DNA from: Apoda limacodes | Lineage: Eukaryota > Arthropoda > Insecta > Lepidoptera > Limacodidae | Length of the DNA: 64,000 nucleotides | Direction: 5' to 3' | Assembly: GCA_946406115.1 (NCBI GenBank) | Contig: OX291546.1 | Span: forward strand, 11,401,019-11,465,018 | The notes under the pieces: model-generated | What the model saw: the letters and a program-made list of their open reading frames with translations, nothing else | Told to the model about the DNA's origin: nothing | Databases searched by the model: none | Program-made: the position numbers and the translations under genes | Shown here: positions 1-12,500 of the stretch, piece by piece | Layout of the letters: the number at the start of each line of letters is the position of its first letter | Position numbering within the stretch: position 1 is the stretch's first letter

Positions 1-244
1 GCACATTTTTAATCTGTTTTTGCTACCTGTTTTAAAGGATTATGTCCACCTACAGTTCATTATTATCGACCGATTGACTTATTTGAAATGTGAAATATTT
101 ATTGATTTCTTGCAAATTTTTAAAAATTAGGCATAAAAAATAAAAAAATCAAATATAATCATTAATCAACTTTATTTATGAATTACATTTTTATAACAAT
201 GTAAATAAATATTTTCAAAGCATAGATGCAAAGCAAAAGATTAA

Positions 245-320
245 CCTCGAGAAAGGGCTTGAACCTGCAACTACTACTTACATTCCGTGTAAGTGCTCTA
301 CCAATTGAGCTATTGAGGCA
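245..320 (-). repeat. tRNA-like sequence, probably a tRNA-derived SINE head
   Basis: Read on the minus strand it has a perfect box A (TAGCTCAATTGG), a 4-bp D arm, a 5-bp anticodon arm (CTTAC/GTAAG, anticodon position GGA) and a good box B (GGTTCAAGCC). The acceptor stem does not pair in register and base 33 is C instead of T, so a working tRNA is unlikely. A SINE head is the better reading. Confidence 0.5.
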
Positions 321-861
321 CAAGTTTGGCTGATGAAAATCCCAACTACATCCTTGCTCTGGAAATACGCTCGTAACGAACAATTTAAAAAATTATGGAT
401 GGTGTTCGCTTGCTCCAGGTTCGATATCTGCTACAGAACCAGCATCGACCTAGGTCTCCCGAATAGATATATTAGGCTGCAGGGGTTGCACTAACAATCT
501 AAGATGTAGTCAACCTTTTAGTTTAAGACATCTGGGTATATTTTGCAAGGTTATGAGACGTTTAATAGACGGTCGTGAACTTCAGATCTGTCTCCTTGCA
601 AGAAATTACATGTAAATGTCATCAAAATACAACTGATAGTACCTGGGCGAGCATTGCTTGGTAATTTTTTTTTATCGTGGTTTTTAAAAATCACTTTTTT
701 ACTAAAAATGTAACTAACTATCTGCATACAAAATTTCATCCAAATCGTTTGAGCCGTTTCTGAGATACATATAGATAGGTACAAGAATTCACAACTCTTA
801 AATATATTATATAGGATATTATGCGACCCAAACCCGTCAAATTCAGTCAAAAAGGCCATCG

Positions 862-905
862 ACGACTGTTACGTTCCCCTTCAAAACCTAATAACTTCTT
901 TCTTG
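862..905 (-). repeat. Short fragment of the jockey/CR1-like retrotransposon 3' region
   Basis: The stretch cccttcaaaacctaataact with tctttcttg closely matches the 3' portion of the element at 34960-34990 and 61079-61110. It is a relic of a few dozen bases in intron 1. Confidence 0.4.
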
Positions 906-1599
906 TTATAAAATATTTGCATTGATATGTTATGTAAAATTATTTATTAACAATATATATTACCATTATAACATTTAAAAAGTCTTCTATATTTAAAAAA
1001 GTCTGTATACCTTGCTAATTACGCGCTCTCTATTTCCCCGCCCGGTTTACCGCGATTACTCCGATTACTCCAGAAATAGCTGCAGTTTTAATCTAGGCAG
1101 TTGCATGTCCAGTTAACTGGTTACCCCTTTACGGCATGTTTTTATGTGTAGTTGGCAAGCCAGTTCTCCCACACGACCAGTCAGAACACTCTCACATTGG
1201 AGAAGTTGCTTGCTACATTAGCTATTTTGTAAAACGAATGATTCATGAAGTGTTTTTGCACGAGATCATTATAAATTATACACTGGATAAATATACACAA
1301 TATTATCTTTTTTGTTTTATAAATGCGTAGACAACGTTTTACAATTTAATAGTAACCATGTTAGTTATTCTGCGCAGAAATCTTTTGTTATTTAAGGGGC
1401 TACATCGAAAACCAGACGGTGCCTTATGATTGTACCTGCCTAGGTACATCAGCCGTGATATTTTGATATTACAGATTTAATTTTTCATTATATGTATATT
1501 GATCATGTAATGAACATTTTGATAGTACTGGAAACATAGTTGGATTTTTATCTTCAAAGTAACTTTTGATGTATTACATATTTCGTTGGCATTGCAAAA

Positions 1600-2027
1600 C
1601 GTCAACTCCTTTACCAGTTATTTCCCCAGATGACGATCTCGCTATCCGAATAGCGAGATTAGTCTCTACGACCTTCCCGCATAGGACCTCCCTCCAAACA
1701 CGACGCCGACGTCCCCGTGTTCGTCGGCGCCCACAAGGATACACGAGGTATCAAAGAGTGCCGGGGCGCTTCTCGCCCCCACTCAATCGCAATCGTACCC
1801 GCGTAACGGGGAACTCCCCTCCTGGCGGTGACTTCGGGTTCGAGACTCACGCCGGTCGAAGGGACGCCCCCGAGAGCGACAACCCAAGCCGAGGCTTCCC
1901 CCGCGTGGAGCCCTTGAGCGTTGGGCGCTATATGGGCTGAGGCTCCTTCAGAGTCTCGCCCCAAAAAGCCCGGTGAAGCAGTAATGGCTGCAACAGCCAA
2001 CTGCATAGTTAGTTCAGAAAAAAAAAA
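1600..2027 (+). mobile_element. GC-rich 3' end of a non-LTR retrotransposon with poly(A) tail
   Basis: A sharply GC-rich block in AT-rich intron DNA ends in ten A residues at 2018-2027. Its last 55 bases (from gcccggtgaagcagtaatgg) recur near 34178-34233, again ending in a short A tract, so this is a repeated 3' terminus. A 124-codon open frame at 1566-1940 and an overlapping antisense one are Arg/Pro-rich and show no recognisable domain, so I do not call them genes. The clade is unknown; an R1-like 3' UTR is possible. Confidence 0.5.
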
Positions 2028-2408
2028 CCAGTTATTAATGTTTTATAGAAAAGATAAATGAGCATTTAAAAGTTCTGGTAGTCCATCTTTCAGATTCTCA
2101 CTTGTATCGTATTTTACTAGCTTATTCCCGCGACATCGTTCACGTGGACTTTTTTTTTAAAAAAAAGGTTTAAACTATTAACTATTTTACCTACAAAAAT
2201 ATCGGAATTCTAATACAAATTTTGTTACCTAGGTGGCGATTATCCTAAACCAGGAAACACCTAATTCCTTACATCAATGACAAATGCACTTTTTATATAT
2301 TTTGTATTACAAACTTCCAACTCCCATTTCCACCTTGAGAGATGAATTTTGGAAAATCCTTTCATACCGCTCGCCTACGTTATAACAGGAACAGTCGCTG
2401 TCACAGAT

Positions 2409-2702
2409 TATACAATGTGTAACAAGTGTGCGATAAAAATGCAGAATTACCTATTACCCACTTATAATATTAGTAGGTAATAGGTGATTCTGCTCCTTAT
2501 ACTGAATAATTTTCCCCAAGGTCGAAATCTCAAAAAAATCTTTAACTTTCATACTAAGTTCGATCAGCTGATCGGTTCGTTGTATGAGACTTCAATTTTT
2601 TTTTTATGATTTCGACCGATGTTCTTTGGGGAAAGTTGTTCAGTATAACGAGAAGAATTATACCCTGCATTAATATCGCACACTTATGTTACACGTTGTA
2701 TA
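2409..2702. mobile_element. Fold-back MITE
   Basis: The outer end tatacaatgtgtaacaa at 2409 pairs with the complement of ttacacgttgtata ending at 2702. Pairing continues inward through gtgcgata...atgcag, the ...tatactgaataa stretch and ccaaggtcgaaat. The whole 294 bases are a nearly complete imperfect palindrome, typical of a fold-back MITE. TA may be the target duplication. Confidence 0.6.
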
Positions 2703-3199
2703 AAAGTTACGCCTCTGTGCAAAAGTACAAGTCCTTAGACCCAGTAGTTTAGCCTGATATTTCAGGATCTGTCAGTTTACTCTTTACGTTTATAGATAAA
2801 TTTGGCAAGAAATCCATGCATATATTATAATAACAATTATAATTTATCCCTGAAGCGTATATTATAGTTGATTTCTATTAATTTTATAAATAAGAAATAC
2901 AACGACGCGAATAAATTAGGGTAGCGCGGGGATTACGTATAGGTACTTATCGCGAAGTTGGTTCTTAAGGGGACAGTTTCATGGGCAGCATTCACAGAAC
3001 ACGGTGACGGTAATAAGATGAGCCTTTATTCAAATCTGCATTGACTACCGCGTAAATATAAAAAGTAATTGGTGTACCTTTGATCCTACAATATTATTGA
3101 CTTTGCACTGCAAAGACGTTCTTATTTTGTCTTACCACGGTTTTCGTGTTTTGCGCGCGGATTCATTCGTAATAGTGACAGTTTAAAATATTTAATAAC

Positions 3200-3719
3200 T
3201 AGCTTTTGCCCGCGGTTTCATACGCCCTGAATTCGGTTGTCGTTGTAGGATTGCAACGGCAACTCTTTAATGTCGAAAAGAAACCGACCTAAACTTGACG
3301 TTTTAAAGTAGCCTAAATCTGGCTTTCTTGTAAACATAACCTAACTTTACTTAATGTTCACTTTTTCTGGTAATTTAATTATAAATCTATAAAATTACCT
3401 TTATTGTCACATTCTTTAACTGGTTTTAAAATCACGGCACTGATTAAAACTAAAATCTACAACATTCCAAATTTACGATAAGAAATATTACACGTATTTA
3501 TGTATATGTTGCATAGACTAACAAAGCGAAAGACGCGCGTCAAGGTCATTTTTGTTTACCCAAATTGCGAATAGATTCCGAGTCCGGTTTATGTCCTTCC
3601 CCGGGACTCATACTATCTCTATGCCCAATTTCTTCTAAATCGGTTCAGCGGTTTAAGCGTGAAGAGGTAACAGACAGACAGAGTTTTCGCATTAATCATA
3701 TTACTCGTAGTATGGATTA
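3200..3719 (+). repeat. SINE-like dispersed repeat (tagcttttgcccgcgg family)
   Basis: It starts tagcttttgcccgcggt and ends with cagacagagtttcgc-like sequence and a TATTACTCGTAGTATGGATT tail. The same start and end recur at 18339-18540, and partial copies occur near 14085-14262. This family is widespread in moths and butterflies (established general knowledge). An open frame at 3565-3786 is part of the repeat, not a gene. Confidence 0.5.
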
Positions 3720-4059
3720 TGTTAAAATACCTCCTCAAGATCAACCGTCACTTAAATTACAATATTTATTGTTATACCATATTTGATCTTTTGAAGTTTT
3801 AAATACTTATAATCTGTGTAATTCAATAATGTATACTTTAGGCATTATTGTAAGTACCAACTCGTTTGTAAGAGTATCAATTACCATTAACTATTCCTTT
3901 GTTGAGCCTTTTATGTTTATTCATTCATTCACGTACAATTAATTCGTTGTTTTAGTTCGTGACAGGTTACGTACATGAATTACCTACATCAACATTCATA
4001 CAAACATACTATCCATATTAATATTATTAATGCGATAGTAACTCTGTCTGTTGCCTCTT

Positions 4060-4205
4060 CACGCTCAAACCGCTATACCGATTTAGATGTAATTTTGTAT
4101 GTTGATAGTTTATTTCCCGAGAAAAGACATAGGATAGTTTTTATCCCGAAAAATTCAATAGTTGCCGCGGTAATCTTAAACGAACTATAGCCTGTTATAG
4201 CAAAC
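4060..4205 (+). repeat. Copy of dispersed repeat (tttttatcccgaaaaattc family)
   Basis: It carries the ataccgattta, tatcccgaaaaattcaa, ttaaacgaactatagc and gcaaacttcat blocks that recur near 26165-26415 and 51340-51625 and, inverted, near 63445-63665. It is non-coding. Confidence 0.45.
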
Positions 4206-4248
4206 TTCATTAGGGTAATTGAGGAGTTAACTTAGAAATGAAAAAAAT

Positions 4249-4646
4249 CGACCAAGTGCGAGTCGGACTCGCGCATGAAGGGTTCCGTACCATTATCTAT
4301 AAGAACGGCAAAAAAATCACGTTTGTTGTATGCGAACCTCCTTAAATATTTGTTTTAATTTAATTTAATTATTTATTTTTAAAGTGAATATATAACCTAT
4401 CAATTCTATCAATATTTCAAGCGAGATAGCTCTTGCCGTTATCAATATAGAGCAAAAACGAGCAAAAAAAATCACGTTTGTTGTTTGGGAGATATTTATT
4501 TTATTCTGTTGTTTAATATTTGTTGTTATAGCAACAATTTAGAACTGTCTAACTATCACGGTTCATGAGATACAGCCTGATGACAGACGGACGGAGTCTT
4601 AGTAATAGGATCCCGTTTTTTACCCTTTGGGTACGAAAACCCTTAA
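4249..4646 (+). repeat. SINE-like dispersed repeat (aagtgcgagtcgg/ggttccgtacc family)
   Basis: It begins ccaagtgcgagtcggactcg and agggttccgtacc, and ends with gacagacggacgg, gatcccgttttttaccct. The same family occurs inverted at 7762-8405 and elsewhere in this window (23938-24282, 43186-43355, 55010-55575, 59967-60446). Confidence 0.55.
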
Positions 4647-5356
4647 AATGACAGATTTCCATATAAAAGTCCAACCCCCATTTAATCCTCACAGGAGATG
4701 AATTTTGCATTAACAAATTTTGTAAGCATTTTAAAATATAACATTTTCATGTTGATAAAACGCCTTAAGGTAGTTAGTTTTCCATTCTGATAATTTCCGA
4801 CAGATAGGTCTATCAATTTCCTTTCGCTATTTATAGATACAACAAGTTGTTATTGTAAGTTCTACTATACAATTATTATGACATAGTAATATGTTAGCAT
4901 TTTAATATTTGTTACTCGTTTTATGACTTGGTTCGAGCTGCAACAGTTATTAATTCCTATGAAGACTGTCACGATTCAAGTTCAGTGAAGAAAAATTATA
5001 TTGTATTTGTTTTATTTATATAGTCATGAATTGGATTTACTGTGTAAATATTAGCGAGTTAATTGTGTGATATGGTGTTTATTAATTAATATGTTCATGG
5101 TTTTTGGAAACAAGAAACCAACGGTTTCTCGGTAACGGGAAACCACGCGTAGGAAATATTTTATTTTATATTCTTTTGGAATAAAAAAAAAATTGTTTTT
5201 TATACTGGCTACGAAAATATATATACGGGCTGTTTAATCAGAATGTTTTTGGGTACCTTACTGAACCCTTTTTGTATATCGTCTTTAGTTTTAAAGGTTC
5301 TCTAAAGTAATAAAAAAATAAAATTTTCTAATAAAATTGTCTGTAAATAAGTAAGG

Positions 5357-5548
5357 ATCTGATCATGGAAACTAGAATTCGGGTAGAAATCTGATCATGG
5401 AAACTAGAATTCGGGTAGAAATCTGATTATGGAAACTAGAATTCGGGTAGAAATCTGATTATGGAAACTAGAATTCGGGTAGAAATCTGATTATGGAAAC
5501 TAGAATTCGGGTAGAAATCTGATTATGGAAACTAGAATTCGGGTAGAA
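5357..5548. repeat. Minisatellite, six 32-bp units
   Basis: Six head-to-tail copies of a 32-bp unit begin at 5357, 5389, 5421, 5453, 5485 and 5517. The first two have gatcatgg and the last four gattatgg; otherwise the copies are identical, so the array is young. Intron 1. Confidence 0.9.
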
Positions 5549-5579
5549 AAGGTGTTTGTTTGCCGCAATCTATACTGAT

Positions 5580-5830
5580 ATAATGAAGCTGAAGATTTTT
5601 TTTCTGTATAGCGCTAATCTTTGATACTACCAGTCGGATTTTAGAAATTCTTTTCTTATCTTTTTGCATTTAATAGCCCAATTCTTGAATAATTTAACAT
5701 CACGCTTAGATTATTAGTACCCAAACTAAGGTAAAACGAAGTATGAGCGCGCAATGCGACGACGCGGTGGGTCGTCGTGGTAACGCTAGCTAAGTCAGGC
5801 AGAAGACATACTTAGTTTAGTAAATGTACT
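5580..5830 (+). repeat. Dispersed repeat copy (ctaccagtcggatt family)
   Basis: It shares accagtcggatttt, tctttttgcattt, tagcccaattct and the later ...aagtcaggcagaa-type end with a copy at 24870-25085. It is non-coding, of unknown class. Confidence 0.4.
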
Positions 5831-6428
5831 ATTACTGGGGTAGTGTTTGTTTTGGTTGCATTAGCTACAATATTGAATGATAACATTCCTAAATTGCTGG
5901 CTGCGTAATATCAATAATCGTAACGGATATGTAGGTACATCCTTCTCGTGTTTAATTCACTTTTATTTGACTCAACATTGGCGTGATACTAGCTAGTTTA
6001 CATCAATTTGCTAACGATATTGGGCAGCGCCATCTGTTGGTGTGTCTGTAGCTGTAAACTAAATTTTCTTCAATTTTCTATTAGATGGTGCTAGTAATTT
6101 TAATTTATTTGTATATCTTAGAATAATATATTATTTATATATTATTATCCTTTCAGATAATTGATTAGCGACCTGGTTCCTAACCTAAACTGCAAGCTGT
6201 GTGTCTGAAGTCTGGACCCAGTTCCTTCCATATCGACTAATTAATTTCATTAGTTTATACTTTCATAAACTACTTACTGAATAAATATATCTAATCTTAA
6301 AAAAAAACTTAATAATTTTACATGTTAGTATAAATTTGAGAGTTTATAGTTTCGTAAGAGCAATATTGGACTACAATAATAGAGCTGGCTTTTACACAAA
6401 TAAACGGTGTCTTTTTGTTTGTCCACAG

Positions 6429-6544
6429 GATCAATATGATAACTTAGCCGCCCATACACACAAAGGAATCGAGTTTCTAGACAAATACGGGACGTTTGTC
6501 AAAGAGAGGTGCGCGATAGAATTAGATTATGCAACAAAACTCAG
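6429..6544 (+). CDS. Cip4: Cip4 exon 2: start of F-BAR domain
   Basis: The exon follows a clear pyrimidine-rich acceptor (tttttgtttgtccacag) and ends at a GTAAGC donor. It begins in phase 0 with [20 protein letters not shown] and continues [17 protein letters not shown], the conserved first F-BAR helix. The open frame reaches back to an ATG at 6336, but that stretch crosses the acceptor and does not resemble the family, so it is intronic read-through and not the true start. The last two bases (AG) join the next exon. Confidence 0.95.
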
Positions 6545-9500
6545 GTAAGCACTAATTCAATCGATTAAATTATTTTATTTTATAAATTATAACTTAAACT
6601 TAAATGCTTATGGTTTGGCTAAAACACTTAAAAATTATATGAGTATTTCTTTCTTTACGTATTTGGAAGATAACGCTTTGTAGCGATTCAACTGACTTTT
6701 TTAAATTTCTTTTTGTTTATGTTGATATAAATTATTACACGTATAAATAATATTGACGAATAAATAAAAAAAACCCAAACTGTGACGCTTGTTCTATATG
6801 TACATAAGCTTTATTTTTGTAAATACATACATATTATACCATATAGCTTTCCATAGCAATAACACCTAGGCTTTCCTGTGCAGGAATGAAACCTACGCCC
6901 CTCGGTTCAGCAGTAAGGCTACCGATTATTATTCTCACTTCTGTAAGTTATTGTGCACATGCTGGAAATTATTTATGAATTAGTACGAGTGATTCGTTTC
7001 AGAGAAATATTGCAAATAGTGTAGCGAATTTTTGTGTGTTTTCGGTATAGTAGAGAGAGGTAGGAAAGGGACTGCTCAAACTACGACTATAGGTAAATTC
7101 GATCTTCAGTTAAACTTCTGTTAAATATTTAAACCTCGGTTAACAATTGACTTATTCGTTAATTAGACCTATGCATTGATCGCAGATAGTCCTGTATGTC
7201 CAAAGGATGTATGTACTATGTATCATTGACAATCATATCAATTGTATACCAGAAACGTGGTCGGTATCCTTGTTGAGTGTATAATGGATGAGTCAATGAA
7301 TCATGAAACTTTTGGGGAATCCCATAATAATCCATTTCATCAATGACAAAAAATGCCTCTTAGGATGAGTAACCAATAACATTGGAGTGAATAAGTTCTT
7401 TAAAAAGGAACTGCTTCGTTCTAGCTTTGAACTTTAAACAGTTATCAAGTCAAGTTGACTATTGTCTTTTACGTTTTATGATACTAAAACTTACACTTAT
7501 GTGATGAAAAAAAGCGTTAGAAAAAAATCTATTACTTTTTACTAAACTTGACTAGACAATTTTTTTAATTTTCAGATTTTAACATATGATATTTGTTACA
7601 GGAGGCTCGTCAAAAATTATCAACCAAAACGAAAAGAAGAAGATGAATACCAGTAAGTTTCCAGCTATATCATCGATTATCGTCATCTTTATCGAAAGCA
7701 TTTGAGTATTCTGTTCTCGCTTGGTGTCGGATGATGCCGTAGTGTCGTGGTCACGTTACCCCTTTTTAGGGTTCCGTAGCCAAATGGCAAAAAACGGAAC
7801 CCTTATAGATTCGTCGTGTCTGTCTGTCCGTCCGTATGTCACAGCCACTTTTTTCCGAAAAAATACTGTTGAAACTTGGTTAGTAGATGTATTCTGTGAA
7901 CCGCATTAAAATTTTCACACAAAAATAGAAAAATAAAACAATAAATTTTGGGGGTTCCCCATACTTAGAACTGAAACTCAAAAATTTTTTTCGTCAAACC
8001 CATACGTGGGGTATCTATGGATAGGTCTTCAAAAATGATATTGAGGTTTCTAATATATTTTTTTTCTAAACTGAATAGTTTGCGCGATAGACACTTCCAA
8101 AGTGGTAAAATGTGTGTGTCGTCGTCGAACTTCTAAAATAAGAGAATGATAAAACTAAAAAAAAAAATATTATGTTCATTACCATGCAAACTTCCACCGA
8201 AAATTGGTTTAAACGAGATTTAGTAAGTAGTTTTTTTTTAATATTTCATAAATCGTAAACCGCAATTTACTTTTCATTCAATCAACTCAAATATAAAAAT
8301 AAAAAAAAAACATATTTTTATGTTTCTGTTTGTAAAGTACGTAAATGGTGGTAGGTACGGAACCCTCGGTGCGTGAGTCCAACTCGCACTTGGCCGGTTT
8401 TTTCTCTCGGAAGAGACTACCAGGCGCAGTATTTTATATATACCATGGTAAATGTACTTGATTCAGATGACCACTAAATATATTACCATCTAATTAAAAA
8501 CTGTAATCATGAGTAAATAAATATGGTTACTTATACATTAAGGAATAAGGGTTGACTTCTATTAAAGTTTAGGTTTAAATAAATAAATATTTTTGGACAT
8601 TATACAAAGTGCCGTCTGGCCCCAAAGTAAGCAAAGTTTATGGATACCAGACAACGGATTCAAATACATATATATTACTTTTTTTTTGTTAGTCAGACTC
8701 AAGACAAACACAATTTTTTATGCACATTAATGTTTGTCCAGTGCGGGAATTGAACCCACACTCACTGAACAGCAGCCGGCTGCACTCCCAACCAGGGTTT
8801 TAGTTTTAGCTAGAGTTTTATTTTAGACACATATAAGATAATAGTTTAATACAGAAGCCGATTAATCCCTATAAAATCTTCCATACATACATCCCACTGC
8901 TTTAAAAGAATGGTATTTCACGTTGCCAACTGCTGCGTGCGAAAATGCACCTAAAAGCTGTGGCATAAAGTTATTATTGCTTCCCAGCAGCGTACTGTAG
9001 TTACAATTGTTTTAATATTCCGAAAAACAAATTCAAAGATGCTTACCAAATTTAATTAAAGCGGAATCCTGTGATGTGTGCACTCACTTGGACTTTTTTT
9101 ATATAATTTATGCATTCGAGCCATAGGTGTAGTGTATTTTTGTGGTTAAAAATTAAACATATCGTATCGTAGTAGTAAATTCCTTATTGCACTAAAAAAT
9201 AATTAAAAGAAGTAATTACAGTTGATTAGTAGAGTACAATTGAGGCGGTCTTATCACTATTTAGCGATTTCTTCCAAGCAACCTTTGCGTAAAGGAAATT
9301 TAGTACAATGAGATTTAAGAGTAGGTGCAACTTAGAACTATTGTACTTACATGAAATTGTGTGAACAGAGCTTTAATTATTTGATGCAAACTTTGCCTGT
9401 GACTATTAATAAGTGGAATTCAGTTGGTATATTGTAACTATTGTAAGTCTGTCAGTCAGTTTTGTGTTGCAGTTATTCCATTGAATTGACGTCAAAGATC

Positions 9501-12500
9501 ACTGTGCCTATTGGTATGACATTGTATTGATGTTTCACTGTTGTGACACAGTTAACTAATTGACTCCATTACTGCTACCCAAAACAATTGTCAAACACAT
9601 TATACCTCCTCAGCATATAGTGATTTAAAACGACTTAAGTGTTAGTCAAACCGGCTGCTTTAATATAAGACATTTTCCAGTGTCTTTTAAGGCAATGTAA
9701 TTTCGTCGGTCTTAAAAAACTATGAACATATTATTACAAAATTATTTTATACATAGACAAAACTTGTCAGTTAATTTCTTTCTAAATTAGTCATATAAGT
9801 ATTTATTTATAGTAAAGTTATATGGTTTAAAAAATGTTTAATATAGATCTCCGACAAACATTATAGAACCGAGATTTTTTTTGTAAACTTGCTTATAAAC
9901 GAAATATTAGTTAGTTTAGTATAGGTACTCCTAATAGAATAAAAATATATTTAAAAGACTACGTTAAAACGTTCAAAGAGTCCAGACTTGCATAAGTACC
10001 TATAAATTATACTCCCAAAAGGGGTAACAACAGCTGGATACACAGTTTTAATTATAGCTAATATGTGTAGAATGTTTTTTTGTTTGTCATTAAGTTGATA
10101 GGCCGTTAAAATATTTTTTGGTTTCCAGAAAAAACAAAACAAGGTTTTATTGCTCCAAGGCTCACTTTCAAATCGAATCTTTTAAAAGCCATTTTTATTC
10201 GTTTACTGATTAATTTAACAAGCTCCAAGGTTCACTTTTAAATCGAATCTTTTGACAACCATTTTTATAAGTTTACTGCTTTAATTATACTGCTCCAAGA
10301 TTCACTTTCAAATGTAATCTTTTGATACCCATTTTTATAAGTTTGCTGCTTTAATTTAACAAGTTCAAATGCTCACTTTGAAATCGAATCTTTTTATAGC
10401 CATTTTTATTCGTTTACTGCTTTAATTATTCTGCTCCAAGGCTCACTTTCAAATCGAATCTTTTGATAGCCAATTTTATAAGTTTGCTGCTTTAATTTAA
10501 CAAGTTCCAAGGCTCACTTTGAAATCGAATCTTTTTTTAGCCATTTTTATTCGTTTACTGCTTTAATTATACTGCTCCAAGGCTCACTTTCAAATCGAAT
10601 CTTTTGATAGCCATTTTTATAAGTTTGCTGCTTTAATTTAACAAGTTCCAAGGCTCACTTTGAAATCGAATCTTTTTATAGCCATTTTTATTCGTTTACT
10701 GCTTTAATTATACTGCTCCAAGGCTCACTTTCAAATCGAATCTTTTGATAGCCATTTTTATAAGTTTGCTGCTTTAATTTAACAAGTTCCAAGGCTCACT
10801 TTGAAATCGAATCTTTTTATAGCCATTTTTATTCGTTTACTGCTTTAATTATACTGCTCCAAGGCTCACTTTCAAATCGAATCTTTTGATAGCCATTTTT
10901 ATTCGTTTATTGCTTTAATTATACTGCTCCAAGGCTCACTTTCAAATCGAATCTTTTGATAGCCATTTTTATAAGTTTGCTGCTTTAATTTAACAAGTTC
11001 CAAGGCTCACTTTGAAATCGAATCTTTTTATAGCCATTTTTATTCGTTTACTGCTTTAATTATACTGCTCCAAGGCTCACTTTCAAATCGAATCTTTTGA
11101 TAGCCATTTTTATAAGTTTGCTGCTTTAATTTAACAAGTTCCAAGGCTCACTTTGAAATCGAATCTTTTTATAGCCATTTTTATTCGTTTACTGCTTTAA
11201 TTATACTGCTCCAAGGCTCACTTTCAAATCGAATCTTTTGATAGCCATTTTTATAAGTTTGCTGCTTTAATTTAACAAGTTCCAAGGCTCACTTTGAAAT
11301 CGAATCTTTTTATAGCCATTTTTATTCGTTTACTGCTTTAATTATACTGCTCCAAGGCTCACTTTGAAATCGAATCTTTCTATAGTCATTTTTATTCGTT
11401 TAATGCTTTAATTATACTTCTCTAAGGCTCACTTTAAATCTGAACTTTTGATAGCAATTTTTTTATACGTTTTCTGCTGTTGTTATACTGCTCCATAGCT
11501 CACTTTGAAATCGGATCTTTTTATAGCCATTTTTATTCCTCATGTTAAATGACACTTTTGAAATTACATTATAGGTACACATCGTGTAAAGCATTTAGGC
11601 TATTGCTTCGCGAGCTGGACGACTACGCGGGGCAGCGGGAACTTGTGGCAGAAAACCTTCAGTCACACGTGGTGCGAGAGTTACATTTATTGGCCAAAGA
11701 ACTACGAGACGATAGGAAGGTGAGATAGATACCTACTATTTTGTGGCAGAAATCCAATTTTTCGTACAGTCATGTTAGTTTATCCTCAATGCTGGTTTTA
11801 AAATAATGAGGAGATATAATGTATTCATCGTCCTGATATGCTAAACTAATGGTCCTGATATGCTAATCACACTTATTTATCGCTGGACCTCTGCTGCTTA
11901 ACATTGGCCTCCTCCTGAGATTACTAAAACTAACTGGTACACCTAAGCTGCTAGCAATCAGTTACTTCCCATAGCCCTAACTAGGTCGTTAGTCAACCTG
12001 TCCGTACCTACTGCGTTTTCTAAATTGTCTCCACTCTATAAACTTAATTTTCCATCGCTATTAAAAAACAAAAACAATTAGACATTTTTTGTGGTTTTTG
12101 TACTAAAATCAACTATATATTTCAGCAACATTTAAATGAGGGAGCGAAACAAATGGGAGTACTCAACACTGCGATAGGATCATTGGAGCGAGCGCGGAGA
12201 GCGTACGAGCGAGCCGCAAGGGAATCGGAACGAGCGCTAGAAGCGTTCCAGAGGGCTGATGCGGACCTTAACCTTAGGTATGTATTCATTTTGTAGCAAC
12301 TCAACATTTATAAATGTAGGTAAAATGGAGAGTAGGACTTTGTGTTGAAGTGAAAGCGGCTGTCATTTAAACGTGTGGAATCGTTTCAAACAGGAGGCGT
12401 TTTGAATGGCTGTGGAATTATCATATTTTGTTGTAAGTAAAATTACCTGCACCAGTTTCCTTAGTACCTCAAGTTCGTGTTATATTCATTAGTTGAAAGA

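Noticed and set aside
245..320. Functional tRNA-Ser gene
   Set aside because: Box A and box B are good, but the acceptor stem does not pair and the base before the anticodon is C, so a SINE head is more likely.
1659..2006. 115-codon minus-strand frame in the GC-rich retroelement end
   Set aside because: It is antisense to a repeated non-LTR 3' terminus with poly(A) tail; the codon pattern follows GC content.
6336..6428. In-frame ATG upstream of Cip4 exon 2 as a translation start
   Set aside because: The stretch crosses a strong acceptor, its peptide does not resemble the family, and the real start is a separate exon in known relatives.
10150..11540. CRISPR-like array
   Set aside because: Direct tandem units without unique spacers, in a eukaryotic intron; it is a minisatellite.
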